DNA of 64,000 bases, taken from positions 62,001-126,000 of the forward strand of contig DEAD01000001.1 in assembly GCA_002346645.1 (NCBI GenBank), written 5' to 3'. The DNA comes from Dehalococcoidia bacterium UBA2991 (GTDB taxonomy: Bacteria; Chloroflexota; Dehalococcoidia; Tepidiformales; Tepidiformaceae). Both the position numbers and the translations under genes were made by a program. Below the pieces are notes generated by a model that made no database searches, was not told where the DNA came from, and saw nothing but the letters and a program-made list of their open reading frames with translations. Below, in pieces: positions 1 to 9,930 of this stretch. Each line of letters begins with the position of its first letter. Position 1 is the first letter of the stretch.

Positions 1-149
1 AGGGCACGGGCACCAAGGTCCCAAAAACGAAGGCCGAAAGCGGCGGCGAAGATAACAAAATAGGCAACCAGTACCCAATCCACCTCTACACGACGCGTGA
101 GTAGGCGATCAAAGGCATCTCCTTCCCTAGGGCCTTCTGCCTGCACCAT
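1..149 (-). CDS. TIGR03663-like polytopic membrane protein, N-terminal fragment
   Basis: Only the first 49 codons lie inside the window; the gene runs off the left edge. The ATG at 149 overlaps the TGA of the upstream gene (TGATG), so translation is probably coupled. The fragment has a short charged N-terminus, then a hydrophobic helix (WVLVAYFVIFAAAFGLRFW) ending in the LRFWDLGARA motif that I associate with the N-terminus of TIGR03663 / Agl23-like GT-C-fold proteins. In Chloroflexota and archaea these sit next to DUF2298 genes, as here. The function (lipid-linked sugar transfer or flippase-associated) is inferred from family and neighbours only. Confidence 0.6.
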   Translation of the reverse strand, partial: MVQAEGPREGDAFDRLLTRRVEVDWVLVAYFVIFAAAFGLRFWDLGARA

Positions 150-1798
150 CAAGGTCCCCTCACGTATATGGCAACCAACTCTTGGTCTTGGCGCAGGGTA
201 TTTCGTTCTGTAAACCACCGGACCAGATCGAGAAAGCCGTCAGGAGCACGGAATGCCTGCCCAATAACCCAACGCCCTTCGAGGGCAACAAATCCCTCCG
301 GGGGAGGAGCATCAAGAGGCCAAACCACCACATTTGCATCAAGAGGCACCCGACTGGCCAGAGTAAGGGTGGGTGAGTTTCGGAAGGTCCATGTCAATTC
401 ATCGCGGTATTGCTCATGGACCACCACGGAGGCCCGGGAATCGGTTGCTGTGAAAGCCACATCCCGAATTACACGAGCGGAGGAAGGACTAATCGGACCC
501 GGAAGGGGCTCGCCAGATCCGCTCAACAAGACTCCGCTGGCACCGGTAATAAGCAGGCCCCCACCAGCAACGACAAAGGAAACCAAAGCGAGCAACGGCC
601 CCTCTCGATTACGAGAAACGAGAGCGAAGACGAGAGACAAAACACCAACAAGAGCCAGGAATATAGGGATGGAGAGGAGAATCCACTCGTCAGCACTTCC
701 ACTACGCCCCTCGTGAGCCCAATTACTAAGCACGAACAACCCTATCGCCGCCAGCCCAAATACAAGAGGCAGTTGAAATCTCTGCGAATTCCAGTTCACA
801 GACATCAAGAATCCCAGGGCCCGCGAGAGAGCAGGACCCAGGAGAAAGCAGGAAAAAAGGGTGGCAGCACCTAAGGGGAAGGGGGAATTACTGGGAAGGG
901 CGACCAGGAACCAAGTAAGGGAAACACCTGTCATTCCCAGACAAAGACTTTCCATAGCGGTAGGGGTACGTTTCTCAACACGAAAAGTCACCAGAAGCCA
1001 GACCCCAGCAATCACCCCACCTATCAGCAGAGGCAGCCCATAAAGAGCAGCCAGCTCAGCAGCGCTAAAGGCAGACCAATATTTCTCGAATCCTTCTACG
1101 AACAGCAGAAAAGGAGCTATCTGCAGTCCATCAATACCAACTCCAAACTGGAAACTCGTGAGAAACACACCAAGAAGAGCACCCAGGGCACCCCAGACAA
1201 GAGTCCGGCAATCAGGACGAGGCTCTCGTATAGCGGCTATCCCAACCGCAGCCAGAACAACTGGCAGGATGATTGGGCCAGCAGTCACAGCAAGAAAAGT
1301 AAGCAATACCCACAACCACGGAGGGGGGCGACTAGCGATTAGGGCAACTACCAGCCAAACGGCAATGGTTGTATCCCAGGCTGCGGCTGTGGCAGTTACT
1401 CCCAGGACAATGCCAATCGGATCCAGCCCCAACAAAAGCAGAGTGAGGAGAGAACCTCCTTCCCCAAGAGAACGGCGAAGCCGGAAAAGAGCGATGGGAA
1501 TGGTAAGCGTGGCAGCCAAAGCAATGGCCCTTACAGGCCTCTCAGACTCACTCAAGTTAAAAGTGAGCGCGGCAACTCCCTGAAACAATGTGGGGACGAA
1601 GCGAGAGTCTTCAATCCCTATGCTCGCTTGCCAAGCCCCAGACAGGTGTGCAAGTTCAGCACCTCCCACCGGGGCTCTCCAAACAAGCCCCACTCGCAGG
1701 AGAACGAAGAGCATCACCACAACCACCCAACCGAGGGCGGCCACCGAAAAGCTTCGATACCAGGAAGGCCAACCAGAAGAAAGAACCTGCCGAATCAT
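149..1798 (-). CDS. Polytopic membrane protein of unknown function (GT-C-like cluster)
   Basis: A 549-residue protein made largely of hydrophobic helices (roughly 11-13 by eye) with a C-terminal soluble part from about residue 440 that carries few recognisable motifs. It lies between a DUF2298 gene and a TIGR03663-like gene, overlapping the first by 4 nt and the second by 1-3 nt, so the three are almost certainly co-translated. The helix-rich N-terminus plus C-terminal soluble domain resembles GT-C glycosyltransferase architecture, but I see no diagnostic acidic loop motif and cannot assign a substrate. Confidence 0.7.
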   Translation of the reverse strand: MIRQVLSSGWPSWYRSFSVAALGWVVVVMLFVLLRVGLVWRAPVGGAELAHLSGAWQASIGIEDSRFVPTLFQGVAALTFNLSESERPVRAIALAATLTIPIALFRLRRSLGEGGSLLTLLLLGLDPIGIVLGVTATAAAWDTTIAVWLVVALIASRPPPWLWVLLTFLAVTAGPIILPVVLAAVGIAAIREPRPDCRTLVWGALGALLGVFLTSFQFGVGIDGLQIAPFLLFVEGFEKYWSAFSAAELAALYGLPLLIGGVIAGVWLLVTFRVEKRTPTAMESLCLGMTGVSLTWFLVALPSNSPFPLGAATLFSCFLLGPALSRALGFLMSVNWNSQRFQLPLVFGLAAIGLFVLSNWAHEGRSGSADEWILLSIPIFLALVGVLSLVFALVSRNREGPLLALVSFVVAGGGLLITGASGVLLSGSGEPLPGPISPSSARVIRDVAFTATDSRASVVVHEQYRDELTWTFRNSPTLTLASRVPLDANVVVWPLDAPPPEGFVALEGRWVIGQAFRAPDGFLDLVRWFTERNTLRQDQELVAIYVRGP

Positions 1799-4341
1799 CG
1801 TGTGGCCACCGTCTCAGAGATTGGCACGCGAAAGACCGACACATTCCCCTCTACAAATACGGTGTCTAAGAACTCCCCAAAGGGAGGAAGAAGACCACCT
1901 GAATAAGCGGAGCGTTCCAACATGCCAACAACAACATAGGAGGCTCCAGTCTCCTGCAGTGCAGCAAGAACCTGAGCTTCCGAAGGGGCTGTATAGATGA
2001 GATCAACAAGATCTTGGCGGCGGGTTATCTCGTCAAGCAGCTCTTGAGACCGTCCACGCCAGGTAATCTCATGGCCAGGCCAACCGATCGGAGTCTGCAA
2101 ACCCGTCCGATATCCAACCCTGCTAACGGAACTGTTATATGAGGACGCTCCCTGCCTCAGCACTGGCATCCCATCATCTCCCCGCTCCCAAAGGCGACCA
2201 CTCGCCTCTACGACAATCTCATCCCCTTCAACATTGTCCTGCAACCAGCGAATGAGTTCGTACTCCGCCCCATCAGCCTCTTGCACATAGCGAAGACCGT
2301 CCAAGCTAACGGTCGTGTTGAAGCCACCCGCCCGATTGGGAACGTTGGTAATCACAAACACGAGGGAGGCACCTAACAGGACGACAAGAGGCACCACTAC
2401 ATACGGTCGGAACCGAGGGACAGTGATACGCATGGCCCCCACTACACTGCTAGCACCAGCGATGGAAAGAACAATCCATGCCTGGTAGGAAAGTTTGAAT
2501 ACGGTGTTGAACCGGGGAAGAAAGAAAAGGGCGTCACGCAGGAGGAAAAGCTCCGTGAGGTAAAGCAAAAGGACACCCAGGGCAGCGAGAGCTGCGATAG
2601 GTGCAGCCGCATGCCGCCGCCTATCAAGAAGAAACGTGGCGGCAGCCAGAAACCACAGGGCAAACCCGTAAAGCAGGAGAGCCGCCCACGCACCACCAGT
2701 GCGGGTACTAAATGCTGTTATTACCCCATCACCAACGTGATAGGGGGCTGCTGTTCGCTGAAAAGCGACAAAAATAAGCCAGACTGCAAAGGGAAGCACG
2801 GCGACCCCAAAAGCAACGAAGAAAGGTTGTGTAAAAGACCGCATCACAGCTTCGTGCCTACAACGGAACGCCCCAGGGAGTCGCGGATTCCCAAACAGAG
2901 CGCTGAGTGACCAGGCGTTATCGCCGCGTTGGAGTAGCCAATAAAGGACAGTCAGGGAAAAGACGATTAACACACCCCACATAAGAAGTACATGCTCTAT
3001 GCGGGTCCCCTCCCCGCTGTAGGCATAGACCCCCCCTGTCTCGGGGGAAAAATCTAGCCACCAGGGAGAAAAGGCAACCACGGCCAGAAGGGCAGGAGGG
3101 GTGAGCCAGGAGATTGCATCCCAGAGTGCACCAGACGTCGTTTGAGTCCGGAGGTTTCTGGCAAAGACAACCACGGCAAGCAGAGGAGAAAAGACCAATA
3201 CATCCCAAACATTGACGAAGGCTAGCGATCCGAAAATTAGAGCAATTACGATGCAGTACCAAGGAAGACGACGGTGCCCCTGCCAGCAAAGGCGTCCCCT
3301 TCCCCTCCATAGGGCTGCACATACACCAATTGCCAGCAGTACGCCGGGAATCGACATTACATGGGGGTGCAGATCACCAAGAATGAAGCTGAATGAAGGG
3401 GTCTCTGTAACAGTCGTTGGAAACACAGTTTCGGGAGGTGGTGGATGCGGTCCCCAATAGGCCATCCGGGACATTCGCCACCAAACCCAGTGGTCATCGG
3501 GATACCAGGTGCTGCTGCCTCCAAGGCGTAGACCCGTACAGGTCTCATCCGCTTCGGACCCGCAGCGCACCAGGCCCTCCACACCGAAAGCAGTGTAGAC
3601 ACCTTGGTGATCAGCATCATGGGCTGATGCCAACTCAAAAGAGCTCGCCAGCGAACCACTTAGGAGCAGCAGAACTACGCCTAAACCGGCAGCAAATACG
3701 ACCCAGGAACGAGAGACACGAGGCCAAAGCCATCGTGTCAAAGCGGAACAGAGTGAGAATGCGGCTGTTCCAGCACTGGCAAACAGCGCAGCAAGTGATA
3801 GCCCATAACCAGCCGCCGGCCATACACCAGAAGCACCGGTAAGCACCGCGGCTTGGAGGTAGCCACCATAGTGGTAACTGGCATTCTCCCCAGAAAACCA
3901 GGGGTCGTGAGGAGGATAATCTGGGGAAACAAGCATGGAGTTTAGATAGAGGAAATCCATGGGCTGTTCCGTATTCGCAATATCGGATGTATGCGCCCAA
4001 AAGACTGCAAATCCAAAAAAGAGGAGCGAGAACAGCCCTGAAACAACGGCGATGCTAGAAAAAGAACGAGAGAACGTTTCTTTGAAATTACGATCTCTGG
4101 CTGCTATCACACATGTCGCTAAGCCAAAGAGGGCAATGACTAGCAGGAAGCCCCCTTGGCCAGCTGAGAAAGCACCTATTACACGAAGGAAAAAGTAGCC
4201 GGCCGCAACGAGCGTGAGACCGAGAGTAAAGGCCAGGCCAACCCCCGTATCAGGAAAGCGCCCAAAAAAACGAAAAGCTAGAGGCAGCGCAAGCGCCCCT
4301 ATAACTATCGCTACCCCCCAGAAAGCTAGGACATCAGTCAC
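1795..4341 (-). CDS. DUF2298 (TIGR03662-type) membrane protein
   Basis: An 848-residue integral membrane protein with many helices and long loops. Loop stretches such as FLYLNSMLVSPDYPPHDPWF, SGENASYHYGGY and FILGDLHPHVMSIPG are the hallmarks of the DUF2298 / TIGR03662 family found mainly in Chloroflexota and archaea. The family is uncharacterised but GT-C-like, and DLHPH resembles an active-site loop. The last ~150 residues form a soluble domain ending in a conserved-looking VVVGMLER segment. It follows ftsY by 9 nt and overlaps the next gene by 4 nt, placing it in the rnc-smc-ftsY transcript. Start ATG at 4341. Confidence 0.85.
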   Translation of the reverse strand: MTDVLAFWGVAIVIGALALPLAFRFFGRFPDTGVGLAFTLGLTLVAAGYFFLRVIGAFSAGQGGFLLVIALFGLATCVIAARDRNFKETFSRSFSSIAVVSGLFSLLFFGFAVFWAHTSDIANTEQPMDFLYLNSMLVSPDYPPHDPWFSGENASYHYGGYLQAAVLTGASGVWPAAGYGLSLAALFASAGTAAFSLCSALTRWLWPRVSRSWVVFAAGLGVVLLLLSGSLASSFELASAHDADHQGVYTAFGVEGLVRCGSEADETCTGLRLGGSSTWYPDDHWVWWRMSRMAYWGPHPPPPETVFPTTVTETPSFSFILGDLHPHVMSIPGVLLAIGVCAALWRGRGRLCWQGHRRLPWYCIVIALIFGSLAFVNVWDVLVFSPLLAVVVFARNLRTQTTSGALWDAISWLTPPALLAVVAFSPWWLDFSPETGGVYAYSGEGTRIEHVLLMWGVLIVFSLTVLYWLLQRGDNAWSLSALFGNPRLPGAFRCRHEAVMRSFTQPFFVAFGVAVLPFAVWLIFVAFQRTAAPYHVGDGVITAFSTRTGGAWAALLLYGFALWFLAAATFLLDRRRHAAAPIAALAALGVLLLYLTELFLLRDALFFLPRFNTVFKLSYQAWIVLSIAGASSVVGAMRITVPRFRPYVVVPLVVLLGASLVFVITNVPNRAGGFNTTVSLDGLRYVQEADGAEYELIRWLQDNVEGDEIVVEASGRLWERGDDGMPVLRQGASSYNSSVSRVGYRTGLQTPIGWPGHEITWRGRSQELLDEITRRQDLVDLIYTAPSEAQVLAALQETGASYVVVGMLERSAYSGGLLPPFGEFLDTVFVEGNVSVFRVPISETVATR

Positions 4342-4350
4342 TACAAAGGC

Positions 4351-5349
4351 TCATGCAAGAAGCGCATCCACAAACGCCTCAGCATCAAAGGGGGCAAGAT
4401 CACCAAGGCCCTCACCGGTACCTATGAGACGAACTGGGATGCCGAGCTCACTAGCGATGGCGAAGACAATGCCACCACGTGCAGTTCCATCGAGCTTAGC
4501 TAGAACTATCCCGGTAACCCCAGCTGCATCTGTGAAGGCGCGAGCCTGTAGTAAGCCGTTCTGACCAGTCGTGGCATCAATGACAAGAAGAGTTTCATGG
4601 GGAGCCTCTGGATAGCGACCCTGAATCACTTTAGTGACCTTCTTTAGCTCCTGCATCAGGTTAGCTTTTGTGTGAAGGCGACCAGCGGTATCGATGAGGG
4701 CAACGGCGGCCCCATCAGCCTCTGCGGCAGAAAGGGTATCGAAAACGACAGCACCAGGATCACCACCAGGCAGATGCCCCACAACCCTTACATCAAGCAA
4801 GTCTCCCCAGCTTCTCAGTTGGTCAATCGCAGCAGCACGGAAGGTGTCAGCTGCAGCAAGAATAGGAGCCTGGCCACCTGCCTTGAAGGCAGAGGCCAGC
4901 TTGGCAATAGAGGTAGTCTTGCCAGCCCCATTTACACCGACTACAAGGATAATTAGCAGAGCAGGAAAAGGTTCATCCCAACGAGGAGCACTCCCCTGCG
5001 GGGCCTTGAGAATAGCAACCAGTTCGTTGCGAAGGATTTCCCGAACCTCCACAGAGGTGGAGGCAGACGCTTCTCTAACCTTCTGGCGAACCCGCTTTAA
5101 GATGCGCTCTGTAGTCACAATACCGGCATCAGCGCCGATTAAGATCTCTTCAAGTTCCTCCCAAAGATCGTCGCCAAACTCAGTCCGGTCGAATAGGCGC
5201 CCAAGTTGACCAAGTAAACCAGAACGGCTGCGGGCAAGAGCCCGGTCTGACTGAACTTGAATTTCCCCGATCTGCTCAGAGGTGAAAGCAGAATCTCCAA
5301 CGCCAGCCTGGATACTTTCAGGGCTTTGCAATTTTCGCCAGAACCGCAT
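4351..5349 (-). CDS. ftsY: Signal recognition particle receptor FtsY
   Basis: The SRP receptor GTPase docks SRP-ribosome complexes at the Sec translocon. Length is 332 residues, a short bacterial form with almost no acidic A domain. The N domain is followed by the G domain with the P-loop GVNGAGKTTSIAKLA, DTFRAAAIDQL, DTAGR and the TKLDGTARGG-type guanine-specificity element (here AKLDGTARGG). The open frame extends 7 codons upstream to a GTG, but I place the start at ATG 5349 because a strong Shine-Dalgarno (AGGGGAGGGGAAG) lies just before it. It follows smc closely and is probably read from the rnc promoter. Confidence 0.96.
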   Translation of the reverse strand: MRFWRKLQSPESIQAGVGDSAFTSEQIGEIQVQSDRALARSRSGLLGQLGRLFDRTEFGDDLWEELEEILIGADAGIVTTERILKRVRQKVREASASTSVEVREILRNELVAILKAPQGSAPRWDEPFPALLIILVVGVNGAGKTTSIAKLASAFKAGGQAPILAAADTFRAAAIDQLRSWGDLLDVRVVGHLPGGDPGAVVFDTLSAAEADGAAVALIDTAGRLHTKANLMQELKKVTKVIQGRYPEAPHETLLVIDATTGQNGLLQARAFTDAAGVTGIVLAKLDGTARGGIVFAIASELGIPVRLIGTGEGLGDLAPFDAEAFVDALLA

Positions 5350-5416
5350 CGTCTTCCCCTCCCCTACCACGTTACCAGCAGTGGCCTGGATTCTCCCCCA
5401 AGCACTGGAGCGGTTG

Positions 5417-8400
5417 CTAGCGGCTCACAGCCCCAGCAGTTGCTCGAGGCTCAGCCGGGGCTTCCCCAGGGGTCTCCCGAGAAGGTGCTGTACTGCCAGG
5501 AAGATCGGAAAGACGCAAGGAAAGAGTGCTAGAAACCCCACCTGGTCCCATTGAAACACCATAGATCGCATCCGTAGCTTCAATTGTCCGGCGATTGTGG
5601 GTAACGATTAGGAACTGTGTTCGATCAGCCAAGCGAGCGAGCTCAGCTACGAAACGACCAACGTTTGCTTCATCAAGAGCGGCATCTACCTCATCTAGAA
5701 CGCAGAAGGGCGCAGGATTTGCAGAAAGCAGAGCAAAGAGTAAAGCGACAGCAGTCAGGGAGCGTTCGCCCCCTGAAAGGAGACTGAGCGTGCTAACTCG
5801 CTTGCCGGGAGGCTGTGCTTCGATCTCAATCCCGGAATCAATTATGTCGTCAGGATCGAGCAGCTTCAGACAGGCGGAACCACCTCCAAAGAAGGCCGTA
5901 AAATAGTTACTGAAAGCAGCATCAACCTCACTGAAGGTAGCACTAAAGCGAGTGCGTATCTCTCCATTAAGTTCCGTGATCGCTTTCTGTAACTGAACCT
6001 CGGCATCGTTTAAGTCCTGGATCTGCTCCGTTAGGAAAGCATGCCGCTCCTCGCTCTCGCGGAAATCTTCAGGGGCTTCCTGGTTAATAGGACCAAGCTT
6101 GCGAATGGCTCGGCGAGCTTCACCTATCTCCTGTTCGATTGCAGCAAGATCCAGGAGCTCATCACCACTCTCTGAAGGCGCATCTAAACCTCCCGAGGCT
6201 GAAGGCGTGAGACCCTCGCGAGCCATCTCCGTCCGAAGAGATTCGAGGCGCTCCTGGGCGCGCTCAAGATTTGCCTCCAGATCCAGTTGTCGGCGGCGGG
6301 AATCAAGAAGAGCTGTCTGTGCCTCCCCGTACTCAGCTTGAACCGAACGTTCGTGGGTCTCGAGGCGAGTCAGTTCGTCACGATCAGGAGCACTGTCGTC
6401 AGTAGAGTTCTCCTGTTGAAGTCGCAATTGCTCAAGCTCCTTGGACTGACGGTCGATGCCCTCTGCGAAGTTGCTAGCTTCAAGCTCCAGGTTCTGGGCA
6501 CGAAGGATGCGCTGTCCAATTTGGGATGTGAGTCGGTCAATAGCCCGCTTTTGCTGCTCACGACCGAGCGCCTGCGCCTTTGCCTCCCCTTCAGCAGCAG
6601 CAAAGCGGGCGCTGGCACTGGCAAGTTCTTCAACTGCCTGCTCCACACGAGCTGGGGCAGCCTTTATCTCCGGTCCGAGGGATTCGAGTTCAGTGCTAAG
6701 CAGTTGGTTTCGTTCTTCAAGCTCACCCAGCCGAGCTCGGGCCTTTTGGGAAGCCTGCTCATCGAACAGAGTTCCGGCGAGATGGTCCCGACGGGCAAGA
6801 ACCGCGGTCATCTCTCGCCGAACACGATGTAACCGCTCCCTCTCTTGTTCACGTTCACGCAGCGCCTCATCCAAAGTTTCCCGACTCTCTTCGTGAGCAC
6901 GATCACTTTCCTCTACGAGGCGAGAAAGTCCCTCAACTGTTTCGCGGGCAGTCTCAACCTGCTTTCGATTCGTCTCCACAACCCCCTCAAGATCGGCAAT
7001 CTGTCCCGGAATCTCGTCGATCTCACGCTGGCGAGAAAAACTAAAGGGACTCTCAGAATCGGAAGCAACTCCACCGGTGACGACACCAGAAGGATCGAGG
7101 AAGACGCCATCAAGGGTAACAATCGCTCCAAGCCCGCGGGAAAGCATGCGTTTGGCGTCAGCCATATCCTCAACAACAATGATGCGACCAAGAAGAGTAT
7201 CCACCAGATCCCGGAATTGGCCTTCGCAGCGAACTAGCCGAGAAGCAACGCCGACAACCCCTCGTTCCTTTTGCAGATTCAAAGGGTAGACCTTACGAAC
7301 GACGTCGAGGGGGAGAAACTGCGCCCGACCACGAGCACCCTCACGGAGGAGCTCGATGGCATGAAAAGCCTGCTCCTCGTGCTCGACAATGATGGCATGG
7401 AGGTGGTTTTCTAGGGCCGCGTTAATGGCAGCTTCTAGGCCAGCAGGGACGCGGAGGTGGCGAGACAACAAGCCCAGGACACCAGTGACCTCAGGAGCTT
7501 CACCGAGGCTTCCAGGACGTACATTCTCGATTAGTACCTGCCCCATAATGAGGGTGTTGCGAGTTCCGGCAGCAATACCTTCACTCTCTGCCTGTACACG
7601 CTGCAGAACCTCCAGGCGGCCCTGCAGATGGTCGAGCTCTCGTAAGGGGCTTTGCGAAGCTTGCTCAAGCTCTTGCAACTCCGTCTGTACACGAGAAAGC
7701 CGGTCTCTGGCACTGGCTGCTGCTTCACGGGCCCCATTCAGACTAGACTCCGAAGAAGCAATCCGTTCCTTAACTTCAGCAAAGAGACGGCCGTAACCTA
7801 CTAGCTCGACAAGGAGCTGCTTACGGCGAGCCTCAACCTGATCTGCCTCAGGTCCTTCGGAGGGCGCAACGGAAGCTCGCTGGGAAAGAGCACTCTGGTC
7901 CCCAATTTGCTGTTCAAGTACTGAAAGCTGACCCCGGAGCTCCTCAGCACGGCGATGGAGAGCGGCATCTTCACGCTGGGCCAGCCCAAGTGCTTCGCGG
8001 TCACGTTCCAACGAAGTACGAAGCACTTCGATTTCGTCGGTAAGCTCCATCGCCCTCCGACCACTTTCGAGGTCAGCAGCGGCAAGCGTAGCTTTTTCAC
8101 CCTCGAGCGCTTCAACCTCAGCTCGGAGGTCCCCGTGGCTGGTTGTGGTCATAGAATGCCGTTCACGATCGAAGACGAGAGCATTCTCGAGAGTGCGGAT
8201 ACTGCTTTCGAGATCATCCCGGACACCATCCCGCTGGGAAACCGCCTCGCGCCTTTTGGAAATCTCTTCCCCCAGAGCCTGAAGTTGCTCTTCCAGGCTT
8301 GTCACGCGGGACTCAGCCGTCTCGTCCTCAGCACCCCGTTGGTCCAGCTCAGCCTGTGCACGAACGATAGCGGTACGCGTCTCGCTCCAGCGGGCGGAAT

Positions 8401-9088
8401 AAAGCTGACGGAGTAGTGTGGCGAGGCGACTGGAAAGATCTTGGTGCTCGCTAGCACGACTGGCCTGACGGCGCAGCGAGCGGAGGCGAGGTGCAAGCTC
8501 GTCAATGATTATCTGAACTTTAGCCATGTTCTCGCGTGTACTGGCGAGGCGGTTATGGGCGTCAGCGATCTTCTGACGGAAAGGCTTCACATCAGCAGCT
8601 TCATCAATGAGGCTGCGACGATCCTGAGGGGAGAGGCTAAGAACTTCGTCGACCATACCTTGGCCCATAATGGCATAGCTGTTCTGGCCGACATTAGCCT
8701 TTTGGAGGAGGTCATTAAGGTCGCGCAGACGAATACGAGAGCCGTTGAGAAGGTACTCAGTGTCGCCATCGCGATACGCCCGCCGACCAATCTGGATTTC
8801 GCTATAGTCGAGCGGAAGCCAGCCATCACTGTTGTCCAGGGTAAGTGTCACTTCTGCCATACCCAAAGGTGCCCGTTCACCCCCGCCAGCGAAGATGACA
8901 TCTCCCTGCTTGCGAGCACGAAGAAGACGAAGACTTTGCTCTCCCAGCACCCAACGCACCGCATCGGCAACGTTGCTCTTGCCGGAGCCGTTAGGACCAA
9001 TGATGGCAGTAACCCCAGAACCAAACTCGAAAAGGGTTTCCTGCCCAAAACTCTTGAATCCTTGGAGGGTTAGGCGTTTGACATACAT
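5417..9088 (-). CDS. smc: Chromosome segregation ATPase SMC
   Basis: A full-length 1223-residue SMC. The N-terminal head has Walker A GPNGSGKSN around residues 32-40; two long Glu/Arg-rich coiled coils flank a hinge at roughly residues 500-660; the C-terminal head has the ABC signature LSGGERSLTA and Walker B CVLDEVDAALD. A Pro/Ala/Glu-rich tail of about 45 residues follows the head. It condenses and organises DNA together with ScpA (gene at 47 kb here) and ScpB (not in the window). Start ATG 9088 lies 4 nt after the rnc stop with a GGGGG upstream. Confidence 0.97.
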   Translation of the reverse strand: MYVKRLTLQGFKSFGQETLFEFGSGVTAIIGPNGSGKSNVADAVRWVLGEQSLRLLRARKQGDVIFAGGGERAPLGMAEVTLTLDNSDGWLPLDYSEIQIGRRAYRDGDTEYLLNGSRIRLRDLNDLLQKANVGQNSYAIMGQGMVDEVLSLSPQDRRSLIDEAADVKPFRQKIADAHNRLASTRENMAKVQIIIDELAPRLRSLRRQASRASEHQDLSSRLATLLRQLYSARWSETRTAIVRAQAELDQRGAEDETAESRVTSLEEQLQALGEEISKRREAVSQRDGVRDDLESSIRTLENALVFDRERHSMTTTSHGDLRAEVEALEGEKATLAAADLESGRRAMELTDEIEVLRTSLERDREALGLAQREDAALHRRAEELRGQLSVLEQQIGDQSALSQRASVAPSEGPEADQVEARRKQLLVELVGYGRLFAEVKERIASSESSLNGAREAAASARDRLSRVQTELQELEQASQSPLRELDHLQGRLEVLQRVQAESEGIAAGTRNTLIMGQVLIENVRPGSLGEAPEVTGVLGLLSRHLRVPAGLEAAINAALENHLHAIIVEHEEQAFHAIELLREGARGRAQFLPLDVVRKVYPLNLQKERGVVGVASRLVRCEGQFRDLVDTLLGRIIVVEDMADAKRMLSRGLGAIVTLDGVFLDPSGVVTGGVASDSESPFSFSRQREIDEIPGQIADLEGVVETNRKQVETARETVEGLSRLVEESDRAHEESRETLDEALREREQERERLHRVRREMTAVLARRDHLAGTLFDEQASQKARARLGELEERNQLLSTELESLGPEIKAAPARVEQAVEELASASARFAAAEGEAKAQALGREQQKRAIDRLTSQIGQRILRAQNLELEASNFAEGIDRQSKELEQLRLQQENSTDDSAPDRDELTRLETHERSVQAEYGEAQTALLDSRRRQLDLEANLERAQERLESLRTEMAREGLTPSASGGLDAPSESGDELLDLAAIEQEIGEARRAIRKLGPINQEAPEDFRESEERHAFLTEQIQDLNDAEVQLQKAITELNGEIRTRFSATFSEVDAAFSNYFTAFFGGGSACLKLLDPDDIIDSGIEIEAQPPGKRVSTLSLLSGGERSLTAVALLFALLSANPAPFCVLDEVDAALDEANVGRFVAELARLADRTQFLIVTHNRRTIEATDAIYGVSMGPGGVSSTLSLRLSDLPGSTAPSRETPGEAPAEPRATAGAVSR

Positions 9089-9091
9089 AGG

Positions 9092-9838
9092 CTAGGCCCC
9101 CACCGCAATGCCTAAAACAGCATCACTAGACAAAACTACCTGAGCCTTCCGGGCAGCCTCATTTTGGGCCGCACGCTTGCTAGAGCCAGTGCCACGACCC
9201 AGAACCTTGCCTGAGACACTCACCTCCACCACAAAGCGACGCCCTTCCTCCTCCGCCTGCTCATCAACGGTCACATACTCCGGAGGCTTATGCCAGCGGG
9301 CCTGTACGAGATGCTGTAGCGCGGACTTTGGGTCAAGGGAAGGCCCTCCCTGCTGCATTTGATTGATCTCGGGCTTTAGTAGTCGAAGGGAAAGTGCACG
9401 TGCCACAGTAAGCCCATGAGCACGGTAGACAGCGCCAAGAAGAGCCTCAAAGGCTCCAGCCAAATTGCGATCCCGATCGCGTCCCCCTGCAGATTCTTCG
9501 CCGCGCCCAAGAATAAGATAGCCACCTAGATCGAGCCGACGAGCCGCTTTGGCAAGCGTGCTCCCACGAACGATCTCAGCACGCATCCGCGTGAGCTCAC
9601 CTTCCGCAGCCTCGGGATAAGCACGAAAGAGTTCGTTGGCAACCACCATTCCCAGGACGGCATCACCTAGAAACTCAAGCCGTTCGTTAGGGATGGCCTC
9701 AGCAGAACTCTCATTAGGGTAGGAAGCATGGGTAAGAGCTTCGCAGAGCAGGTCACCAGGAAGAGGCTTTATGCCAAGCCTCTCCGCCAAATCGCCACCC
9801 TGAAGGGGCGACTGGACCACGGTGGCCGTGCTCTCCAA
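9092..9838 (-). CDS. rnc: Ribonuclease III
   Basis: A double-strand-specific endoribonuclease that processes rRNA precursors and structured mRNAs. 248 residues: an endonuclease domain with the signature NERLEFLGDAVLG, the second acidic cluster AGAFEALLGAVY, and a C-terminal dsRNA-binding domain (from ~residue 165; DPKSALQHLVQ, GSSKRAAQNEAARKA). The likely start is TTG 9838, with GGGGG 5 nt upstream. It heads the minus-strand operon rnc-smc-ftsY; a good promoter lies immediately upstream. Because RNase III often autoregulates, the short leader deserves attention. Confidence 0.95.
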   Translation of the reverse strand: MESTATVVQSPLQGGDLAERLGIKPLPGDLLCEALTHASYPNESSAEAIPNERLEFLGDAVLGMVVANELFRAYPEAAEGELTRMRAEIVRGSTLAKAARRLDLGGYLILGRGEESAGGRDRDRNLAGAFEALLGAVYRAHGLTVARALSLRLLKPEINQMQQGGPSLDPKSALQHLVQARWHKPPEYVTVDEQAEEEGRRFVVEVSVSGKVLGRGTGSSKRAAQNEAARKAQVVLSSDAVLGIAVGA

Positions 9839-9870
9839 GATGCCCCCACGATAAATGTTAAGGTTCCCTG

Positions 9871-9900
9871 ATCATATCGACGGGCGCTTGAAAGTGTCAA
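9871..9900 (-). promoter_or_regulatory. Sigma70-type promoter for rnc-smc-ftsY operon
   Basis: On the minus strand, TTGACA (9900-9895), an 18-nt spacer and TATGAT (9876-9871) match 6/6 and 5/6 of the -35 and -10 consensus. This predicts a start near 9863 and a ~25-nt leader containing the GGGGG ribosome-binding site of rnc. It is the best housekeeping promoter I see in the window. Confidence 0.75.
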
Positions 9901-9930
9901 GAAATTGTCTATTCTCAGGAATCCAATCCG

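Noticed and set aside
6287..6832. 181-codon plus-strand frame inside smc
   Set aside because: It lies wholly antisense to the conserved SMC coiled coil; low-complexity Leu/Ser composition.
8441..9073. 210-codon plus-strand frame antisense to the SMC head
   Set aside because: It covers the strongly conserved Walker A region of smc on the other strand; no family resemblance of its own.
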